A stretch of DNA of 64,000 bases from Canna indica. Its lineage: Eukaryota; Streptophyta; Magnoliopsida; Zingiberales; Cannaceae. Positions 56,471 to 64,000 of this stretch are shown here, piece after piece (the stretch's first letter is position 1; every line of letters starts with the position of its first letter). The notes under the pieces are model-generated. The model saw nothing but the letters and a program-made list of their open reading frames with translations, did no database searches and was not told where the DNA came from. The DNA lies in the NCBI GenBank assembly GCA_034359265.1, contig CP136895.1:40380001-40444000 (forward strand), read 5' to 3'. A program made the translations under genes and the position numbers.

Positions 56471-57759
56471 TGTTGGCCCAAGGGTTTCGCTTTGGCTTCG
56501 ATCTCTATTTTGATGATAACAAATATGTATTTAATATATGTGTGAAGTTTTGAGTTCAGGTTGAGGTAATGATACGCACGCGAATTTCGCTTGGAGAAAC
56601 GCAAAATCGTTAAAAGGGCTCGGATGTAGATTAAGTGGAATTCGTAAATTATCAAATAGATTCTATGTAATATATCCCTAGGATCTCATCCCAAGCCTAT
56701 TTGTAAAATTATCCAAGTTAAAACTTGGTAACAAAACTCATAAAAAAGCATGTAACAAAACAAATAGAAAAAACAGCCTCAGCCCAGGTTCGGTCAATCG
56801 AACAAGGCAAAAAAATGGCAGTAGCCACTTCGATCGATCGGTCGGTCGACCAAACAAAGCCAAAAACTAGCAATGGAAAATTTGGTCGACCGAACGATCG
56901 ATCAGACAATAGAGGAAATGAGCAGTGGCCAATTCGGTCAACCATCCGAACGACCGAATATGATTGTAAAAGGCCAGAACACCAGCGATCGCTGGGTGAT
57001 CGATCGGTTGGTCGACCGACAAGAGACCAGTCGGCGTCCAACGGGCAAAAAAATGCCCATCGGAGAGCTGTTCCAAGTGAGGGGTTGTAAATACCCCTCA
57101 CCAACCTCTCTTATCTCTTCTTAATGATCATTAGTGCATTTCTAAGAGAGATCTAAGCTCTCAAAGATTGATTTGTGCTCGCTTGCTCCATCGATTGCTT
57201 CATCTTCTTCAAGCGATCTTCTCGTCTCAACTCCGGCATTGATTCAAGCTCACCATCTTGAAGAGTTGGAGACTTGGAAGGCTTTGGAAGGAGCTCACAC
57301 TCTTGGTTTCTATTTTAGCTCCTTCTTGTCATTTTTCATTGTTCTTTACTTATAATTGTCACTATTAGCTTGCTAGGTGTGCTAGGGTAAACACTTAGGG
57401 CTTCCTTCATAGAATTCTATTTTGCCAAGGTGAATAGGTTTGAGGATTTCTCAAAGGTTGAGAATTCAGTCCTCGGTTGTATTCAAAGGGAAACACAAAG
57501 TCTATAAAGGATTTGGTTGGAAATCCTTGGTGTGGAGCCAAGGTAGTGGAGTAGACGATTGGCCGAACCACTATAATCTCTTGTGTTTGCATTGCCTTGT
57601 TTGATTGCTTATAATTGCTTTTCATACTTGCTAACGAATATCATTTAATCACACTTAGTTTCGGTTGAAGTTGGAATTGATTTAAAAGAAATTGAAGTAG
57701 AAGTAAAAAGTCACACAATACTATTCAACCCCCCTTCTAGCGTGGGTATTCACTCAACA
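56471..57759 (+). repeat. D 5' LTR (1289 bp)
   Basis: It starts TGTTGGCCCAAGG and ends ACTCAACA in front of the primer site. It contains TTTTGATGATAACAAA near its start, a GTCGAC/ATCGAT palindrome cluster at 56785-57025, and a TATAA-like GTTGTAAATACCCCTCACC region (57084) after the cluster. By eye the copy at 62976 is over 90 per cent identical, with differences that include a 14-base indel near 57385 and changed palindrome number. Confidence 0.92.
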
Positions 57760-57816
57760 ATTGGTATCAGAGCAAGGTTGTAGGATTAGATTTAACCATC
57801 TACCCTACAATTTAGA

Positions 57817-58836
57817 ATGACTAGTGAAATCCAACTAGCTCAAGAGTCCTTTACTCATACTCCACCATCGTTCGATAGAAATAACTATGCCTATTGAAAG
57901 ATACGCATGAATGGCTTCCTACAATCACTAGGCATGGATGTATGGAGAATGATTCAAGTAGAGTATAAGCAACCAACTAAGGATATGGATGAGTGGGATC
58001 AAGAAGAAATTAAACTCTTTAATGCAAATGCAAAGACCATCAATGCACTATATTGTGGCCTATCAATTAATGAGTTTAATAGAATTTCTACTTGTAAGTC
58101 TGCATATGAACTTTGGAAAGTCTTAGAGACTACACATGAAGGGACTTCACAAGTTAAGGAATCTAAGATAAACCTACTCATGCATGATTATGAAATGTTC
58201 AAAATGTTATCGCATGAATCTATTGACGCCATGTATGCTCGAGCTAACCTTGGTAGAGATATAAGGGAAGAGGAGAAGGTAAGGAAGCTCCTTCATTTCC
58301 CTCCAAAAGCTTGGGAGCCCAAGGTCATCACAATCATGGAAGCTAAAGACATGAGTACCTTAAAGATCACCGAGCTCATTGGGTCTCTCATGACATATGA
58401 GACTCATATGAAGCAATACAAGGAGGAAGATGCCCCCAAAGGCAAGACCATTGCCTTAAAAGCATCACACCGGGGTGAAGAATCCTCATCATCCAAGGAA
58501 TAGATGGATGATTTTGAAGAAATGGCCATGTTGGGAAGAAGATTCATGAGTTTCATGAGAGGAGGCATGAGAAAGAGAAGAGGAGGCTACACATGCTTCA
58601 ATTGCAACAAAACTGGGCATCTAAGGAAGGATTGCCCACTTCTCAAGATGGCTTCCACCTCCAATCCTCACAAGAAAGACAAATACAAGAAGAAAAAGAA
58701 GGCGATGATGGCCTCTTGGGATGAAAGCGAGTCTTCATTAAGTAAAGAAGACTCCAAAAGTGAAAAGGCAAATCTTTGCCTCGTGGTAAATGATAACGAG
58801 GTAAGATTTACTTTTGGCAAGCTTTCATTTACTTAA
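57817..58836 (+). pseudogene. D gag, first part
   Basis: Start ATG 57817 (MTSEIQLAQESFTHTPPSFD). The domain continues with WRMIQVEYKQPTKDMDEWDQ, NEFNRISTCKSAYELWKVLE, THEGTSQVKESKINLLMHDY and EAKDMSTLKITELIGSLMTY, then the knuckle CFNCNKTGHLRKDC (58594-58635). TGA at 57895-57897 replaces the Trp of the usual NYxYWK motif, and TAG at 58501-58503 and TAA at 58834-58836 lie in the same frame, so only stop codons and no frameshift interrupt this part. Gag forms the particle and binds the element's RNA through the knuckle. Confidence 0.9.
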
Positions 58837-59395
58837 GAAGAACTAGAAAATGAGTTTGATCAAATGCATGATGAATTTAATACTATTAGGGAAAAGTTTA
58901 AAGATCTTAAAAAGGACAACAAATCTTTAGAGCTTGAAAATGATAACTTGCTACTTTCATGCAATGCATTAAGGAAAGAAGTAGATATCCTTAAGGAAGA
59001 AAAGCATGCCTTAGATGATGCTAAGAAAAACCTAGAGAATGAAAACAAAAAATTGGAGAATGAAAACAAGTTCTTAAGTGATCAAGTAGAGCACTTGAAT
59101 GACAGCATGCTAAACTTAAAAAAGGAACTTTGCATGCTAAATGAAAAAATGACAACCTTACAAAATGTCATGTCTAATGTTGTACATGCAAGAAAGTCAT
59201 CAAACAATCACGCTCATGCACACTTCCATGCTTACACACATAGTTCAAGAAAGTTTAATGGAAGTTGCTTCTCATGTGGTATTTTTGGACATATGGCTAG
59301 AGATTGTGCATTAAGGAGGAACCCTCATGCTAGATTCACTTGGGTTCCTAAGATGACTAACACTTAAGGACCCAAGAAGATTTGGGTACCTAAAA
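58837..59395 (+). pseudogene. D gag, coiled coil and second knuckle
   Basis: It continues in the frame of the first part. A long coiled coil (FDQMHDEFNTIREKFKDLKK and ENENKKLENENKFLSDQVEH) spans 58855-59165, then a His/Asn-rich linker and a second knuckle CFSCGIFGHMARDC (59268-59310), and GPKKIWVPK after a TAA at 59365. The same arrangement, coiled coil plus second knuckle, is found in E1 at 7500-8066, which supports their kinship. Confidence 0.88.
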
Positions 59396-59914
59396 TTGTC
59401 TCTTCTCCTTTTGTAGATGGAGAAGCATCCTCAAGCAAGTAGAAGCACATGGATATTGGAAAACGGTTGCTCAAAACACATGACGGGAGATATCAATCTT
59501 TTCGCAACCCTATCAAGCAAGGAAGGTGGACATGTGACATTTGGAGACAATGTCAAAGGTAAGATTGTTGGCATTGGTGATATAGGTATACTCCCCTACC
59601 CATGCATTAAAAATGTCTTACTAGTTGATGGGTTAAAGCATAATTTGATTAGCATATCTCAATTGTGTGGCAATGGATATGTAGTTATTTTTGAAGAATC
59701 TAAATGCATCATTAGAAGTGCACCATCTAATGATATTGTGTTTATCAAAAATAGGCAAGAAAATGTTTACGCATTAGTTTTAAATATTTTGCCTAATCCC
59801 CATGTTAGATGCTTGGTTGCCATGGAAAATGATTCTTGGTTGTGGCATAGAAGGCTAGGATATGCTAGCATGAGCCTCATACAAGAAATATCAAAAAAGG
59901 AATACCTAAGATAA
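59396..59914 (+). pseudogene. D protease and start of integrase
   Basis: After a frameshift (between 59395 and 59440) the reading gives STWILENGCSKHMTGDINLF. The family motif is LDSGCSKHMTG; here Asp-Ser is Glu-Asn (59459-59464), so the catalytic Asp is lost. HVTFGDNVKGKIVGIGDIGI, NVLLVDGLKHNLISISQLCG, and the pre-integrase part WLWHRRLGYASMSLIQEISK follow. TAA at 59912 ends it. Confidence 0.88.
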
Positions 59915-60651
59915 AATTTCAGAAAAAGACAAACTTTGTGATGCATGTCAACATGGAAAATAAGTTAAGTCTTCATTTCATAGCATTAATCAAGTGAGTA
60001 CATCGAGAACACTTGAGCTAGTGCATATGGATCTCTTTGGTCTTTGTGATGTAGCTAGTTTAGGTGGGAAGTTATATTGCTATGTTCTGGTTGATGACTT
60101 CTCGAGATTTACATGGGTTTTCTTCTTAGCTAAAAAAAATGAAACATTTCATTTTTTTCAAAAAAATTGCTAGGAGAGTTACAAATGAGAAAGGAACTTC
60201 AATTTTGAAAATTAGAAGTGATAATGGAGGATAATTTAAAAACGAAAAGTTTTCCGAATTCTATGACGAATTAGGTATTGAGCATACATTCTCTTCCCCT
60301 AGAACCCCTCAACAAAACGGGGTGGTTGAGAGGAAGAATAGAACCTTACAAGAGATGGCTAGGACCATGCTTTGTGAAAATAATTTACCCAAGTATTTTT
60401 GGGCCGAAGCCATAAATACCTCTTGTTACGTACTTAACCATGTTTTATTAAGACCTAAAATCAAGAAAACACCTTTTGAACTTTGGAATGATAAAATCCC
60501 AAGTGTGGGATATTTTCGTGTTTTTAGATGTAAATGTTTTATCTTAAACACTAAGGAGCATCTAGGAAATTTTGATTTTAAATCCGATGAAGGTATTTTC
60601 CTAGGTTACTCCAATAGTTCTAAGGCATATAGAGTTTAAAATTGTAGAGCT
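59915..60651 (+). pseudogene. D integrase
   Basis: Degraded at its start (ACQHGK at 59945, two frameshifts before 60000), then LELVHMDLFGLCDVASLGGK (first Asp), VDDFSRFTWVFFLAKKNET, a frame change at the T/A-run 60150-60170, KIRSDNGG (second Asp; a TAA follows at 60232), and SSPRTPQQNGVVERKNRTLQ with the catalytic Glu (60295-60350), FWAEAINTSCYVLNHVLLRP and DEGIFLGYSNSSKAYRV, with a TAA at 60637. It inserts the DNA copy into the genome. Confidence 0.88.
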
Positions 60652-61820
60652 ATGATTGTTGAAGAATCTATGCATGTTACATTTGATGAAACTAATGATT
60701 CTTCTAGAAATGTTAAGATTATGAATGTAAGTGAGGAACTTGAGGAATTAACATTTCATGACAAAGAAGTTGAAGATGAAAACAATGAGGAAACTCATCA
60801 TGAAGAACCTTCATCATCAACTCTACCTCAAGATGAAGATGAAGAAGAAGAAGAAGAAGAAGAGGAAGCCCTACCACCTCTCCCGAAAGGGTACCGGTTG
60901 ATAAGAGACCATCCAATGAATCAAGTCATTGGAGAACCATCAACAAGAGTGGTAACGAGCTCTAAACTTAAGAATATTTGTCAATATGTAGCATTTATAT
61001 TTCAAGTAGAGCCAAAAAATATTAAGGAAGCAATAGAAGATGAATTTTGGGTAATAGCTATGCAAGAAGAACTTAATCAATTTGTTATGAATAAAGTATG
61101 GGACTTAGTACCTAGACCTAGCGGACAAACCGTGATTGGGATTAAATGGGTATTTAGAAACAAGTTAGATGAAGGAGGTTTAGTCATTAGAAACAAAGCT
61201 AGGTTAGTGGCCCAAGGGTACAATCAAGAAGAAGGAATAGACTATAATGAAACTTATGCTCTCGTAGCTAGATTAGAGTCAATTCGCATGCTTTGGCTTA
61301 TGCTAGTTTTAAAGGCTTTAAACTTTTTCAACTGGATGTTAAAAGTGAGTTTTTAAATGGTTTTATCGATGAAGAAGTTTATGTTGAACAAGCCCCCGGA
61401 TTTAAAAGTTTTGAGTTTCCAAATCATGTTTTTAAACTTAAAAAGGCTTTATATGGCTTAAAACAAGCCCCTAGGGCTTGGCTTGGTATGAAAGGCTTTC
61501 CACATTTTTGATTGATCAAGGCTTTAGCATTGGAAAAGCCGATGTTTCTCTTTTTATAAAAAATAATGAAAATGATTTTACTCGTGCAAATTTATGTTGA
61601 TGATATAATATTTAGTGCTACTAATGAATTGCTTTGTGAGTGGTTGGCAAAGTGCATGCAAGAGGAGTTTGAGAAGAGCATGATGGGAGAACTTTCCTCC
61701 ATGCTTGGTCTCCAAATCAAGCAAACCAACAAAGGAATCTTCATTAATCAAGCCAAGTACACAAAGGAGCTCATCAAAAGATTTGGGATGAATGAAGCCA
61801 AGATAGCTTCTAAATGAGCA
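60652..61820 (+). pseudogene. D reverse transcriptase
   Basis: An acidic linker (GAAGAAGAAG run at 60838-60868) leads to FWVIAMQEELNQFVMNKVWD, GIKWVFRNKLDEGG, NKARLVAQGYNQEEGIDYNE, a frameshift near 61290, FKLFQLDVKSEFLNGFIDEE, KKALYGLKQAPRAW, a further disturbed stretch 61490-61565, and QIYVDDIIFSATN with the catalytic YVDD intact (61588-61600). FEKSMMGELSSMLGLQIKQT follows. Three or more frame breaks make it inactive. Confidence 0.9.
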
Positions 61821-62539
61821 CATCTATTAAGTTTGATAAAGATGAAGATGGTGTAAAGGTAGAAGAAAAACAATATCGAGGTATGATTGGTAGCCTTCTC
61901 TGTTTAACTGCAAGTAGATCCGATATCATGTTTAGTGTTTGTGCATGTGCTAGGTTTCAATCTTATCCTAGAATGTCTCACTTAAGTGTGGTCAAACGCA
62001 TATTGAGAAATTTGAAGGGCACGGTTGACTTAGGATTATGGTATTCATATAATGAATCTTTCGATTTAATTAATTTTCGGACGTCGACTTTGCCGAGTGT
62101 AAAGTAGATAGAAAAAGCACTAGTGGATGTTGTCAATTCCTAGGGATGAGTCTTGTTTCTTGGTTCTCAAAGAAACAAAACTCAGTTGCACTTTCAACTA
62201 CCGAAGCGGAATACATCGCTGCGGCTAGTTGTTGTACACAAGTCCTTTGGATGAAACAAACCCTTTTAGATTATGGACTTAAGTATTAATGTATACCTAT
62301 ACATTGTGATAACACTAGTGCAATCAATTTAACAAAAAATCCAATTCTACACTCTAGGACCAAGCACATTGATCTAAGGCACCATTTTCTTAGGGATAAT
62401 ATAGCTAAGGGAAATATATCCATAGAATTTGTATCCACCGACAAACAACTTGCGGATATATTCACGAAACCCTTAAGTGAAGAAAGCTTTACAAACTTAA
62501 GAATGCAATTAGGAATTTGTGCTTTTCCAAGTGGTTGAA
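61821..62539 (+). pseudogene. D RNase H
   Basis: It reads YRGMIGSLLCLTASRSDIMF, HLSVVKRILRNLKGTVDLGL, then after a stop and frame change near 62105 DRKSTSGCCQFLGMSLVSWF, TTEAEYIAAASCCTQVLWMK, IHCDNTSAINLTKNPILHSR, FVSTDKQLADIFTKPLSEES and an end after CAFPSG at 62539. A TAA interrupts it at 62287. It removes RNA from the RNA-DNA hybrid during copying. Confidence 0.88.
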
Positions 62540-62975
62540 AACTCAAAATATACATGTCTTTTGGAAAATTGCATTTCATGTACTATCATCACACTTATGT
62601 ATTGCCTTGTAATGGGGCTTTGCGACTTATCGATGTTTGCCTTCCATAGACTTACATTGATAGGAAGGACTATAGTGGTAGATGATACTCGTTTTTAGGG
62701 TTTCTTGGTTTTATCGTCAGAACTCATTAATAGTAGCTTAGTTCTTGCTCTTTTTGATTGATGTCAAAAGGGGGAGAAAAAGTAAGGTCACATATGTTTT
62801 ATGATGCATATAGATAGGGGGAGTTACAATCATGATATGCATATTGATAGGGGGAGCATATGTTAAGTTGCACAATACGTTACACATGCCTTAACTCAAA
62901 CTCACAAATGATACTTAGAGTCTCGCTTTATATAAAATTTCATGTTGTGTTTGTCATCATCAAAAGGGGAGAGAT
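62540..62975 (+). promoter_or_regulatory. D 3' untranslated region with purine blocks and polypurine tract
   Basis: No coding is seen. AAAAGGGGGAGAAAAAG (62768), GATAGGGGGAGTTAC (62814) and GATAGGGGGAGCATATG (62846) precede the final AAAAGGGGAGAGAT (62962-62975) that abuts the 3' LTR. The same set of blocks, with the same ATGCATAT-GATAG surroundings, is found in E1 at 13757-13970. Confidence 0.8.
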
Positions 62976-64000
62976 TGTTGGCCCAACGATTTCTCTTTGG
63001 CTTCGATCTCTATTTTGATGATAACAAACATGTATTTAATATATGTGTGAAGTTTTGAGATTAGGTTGAGGTTACAAAACGCACGCGAATTTCGCTCAGA
63101 GAAATGCAAAATCGTCAAAAAGGGCTCGGATGTAGATTAAGTAGAATTCGTAAATTATCAAATAGATTCTATGTAATATATCCCTAGGATCTCATCCCAA
63201 GCCTATTTGTAAAATTATCCAAGTTAAATCTTGGTAACAAAACCCACAAAAAAGCGTGTAACAAAACAAATGGGAAAAATAGCCTCAGCCCATGTACGAT
63301 CGATCCATCGATCGAGCGAACAAGGCAAAAAAATGGCAGTAGCCACTTCGGTCGACCGGTCGGTTGACCGAACAAAGCCAAAAACTGGCAGTGGCAAATT
63401 TGGACGATCGATCGAACAATCGAGGAAATGAGCAGCGGCCAATTCGGTTGACCATCCGGCCGACCGAATATGATTGTAAAAGGCCAGAACACCAGCGGTC
63501 GCTGGGCGGTCGATCGATCGGTCGACCGACGATCGACCGATAAGTGATCGATCAGCGTCCAAGGGGCAGAAAAATGCCCGTAGGAGAGCTGTTCCGAGTG
63601 AGGGGTTATAAATACCCCTCACCAACCTCTCTTATCTCTTCTTAATGATCATTAGTGCATTTCTAAGAGAGATCTAAGCTCTCAAAGATCGATTTCTGCT
63701 CGCTTGCTCCATCGATTGCTTCATCTTCTTCAAGTGATCTTCTCGTCTTAACTCCGGAGTTGATTCAAGCTCACCATCTTGAAGAGTTGGAGACTTGGAA
63801 GGCTTTGGAAGGAGCTCACACTCTTGGTTTTTCTTTTAGCTCCTTCCTGTCATTTTTCATTGTTCTTAAGTTGTAATTGTCACTATTAGCTTGCTAGGTG
63901 TGCTAGGGTTTCCTTCATAGAATTGTGTTTTGCCTAGGTGAATAGGTTTGAGGAGTTCTCAAAAGATTGAGAACCGAGTCCTCGGTTGTACTCAAAGGGA
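62976..64000 (+). repeat. D 3' LTR, first 1025 bases
   Basis: It starts TGTTGGCCCAACG and follows the 5' LTR closely. The palindrome cluster at 63295-63555 has one more GTCGACCGAC-GATCGACCGA unit than the 5' copy. The rest, some 250 bases, lies outside the window, so the right target duplication cannot be checked. Minus-strand frames here are translations of the palindromes and not genes. Confidence 0.92.

Larger units (their letters stand above)
56471..64000 (+). mobile_element. D: copia element with gag and pol, 3' LTR runs off the window
   Basis: The 5' LTR spans 56471-57759, followed by primer site ATTGGTATCAGAGC (57760), gag, protease, integrase, reverse transcriptase, RNase H (to about 62539), a purine-block region and the 3' LTR from 62976. 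ACAAC (56466-56470) should be the left target duplication; the right one lies outside. It is the most complete element of the window and not interrupted by others, so it is probably among the latest arrivals. All genes nevertheless carry stops or frameshifts. The LTR ends and 3' region relate it to E1, F and G. Confidence 0.92.

Noticed and set aside
60838..60868. GAA trinucleotide microsatellite as a separate feature
   Set aside because: It is a short acidic (Glu) run in the linker before reverse transcriptase, and is covered in that entry.

Overview
The window is nuclear DNA of a flowering plant. The evidence is Ty1/copia LTR retrotransposons with tRNA-Met type primer sites, En/Spm (CACTA) and hAT transposons of plant type, broken fragments of a plastid-type Hsp70 gene and of the retromer gene VPS35, and a satellite with a 161-base monomer. 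No intact host gene was found. The species cannot be told from the sequence. The satellite next to dense nested repeats fits pericentromeric or centromere-edge heterochromatin (inference).

Layout. 1-5174 is a tandem satellite of about 32 monomers with a five-monomer higher-order repeat of about 807 bases. A copia-type element (E1, 5175-14660) is inserted in it. E1 has gag but no pol, and its 3' LTR is cut off. A solo gypsy-like LTR (8069-10617) interrupts the gag. At 14660 E1 is joined to the gag and 5' LTR of a related element in the opposite direction (F). F's LTR holds another solo LTR (15709-16903) and ends at a CACTA terminus at 16971. From 17 to 26.6 kb lie, on the minus strand, fragments of several genes (a coiled-coil piece, an unrecognised exon, Hsp70, VPS35), interrupted by a solo LTR (18394-22224) that itself contains a solo LTR (20719-22181).

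26613-38461 is a second CACTA element. It has a 5' terminus with subterminal repeats, a TNP2-like transposase gene, a palindromic repeat field and a multi-exon TNP1-like (Transposase_24) gene. Both genes carry stops or frameshifts, and no 3' terminus is visible. 38462-39476 is the other part of an F-type LTR. 39477-40610 holds a short gypsy-type gag-like fragment.

From 40610 to the end is a nest of copia elements. Minus-strand element A (LTR about 40610-41509, body 41510-51410) has a solo LTR (B, 43947-49217) in its reverse transcriptase, and B contains a complete hAT transposon (45258-48406). A's zinc-knuckle region is broken by minus-strand element C (3' LTR 51411-53435, body to 56470). C's gag is broken by plus-strand element D (56471 to beyond the window), which has recognisable gag, protease, integrase, reverse transcriptase and RNase H. 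Target-site duplications give the order of insertion: A, then B and C, then hAT in B and D in C.

No undescribed functional system was identified. The most unusual structures are the higher-order satellite, the gag-only element, an inverted repeat that brackets the polypurine tract/U3 junction in E1 and D, the GTCGAC-rich palindrome clusters shared by the LTRs of one copia group, the co-located VPS35 and Hsp70 fragments, and the palindrome field between the two CACTA genes. All element names (A-H, E1) are labels for this window only. Boundaries were read by eye from repeat copies and target-site duplications.
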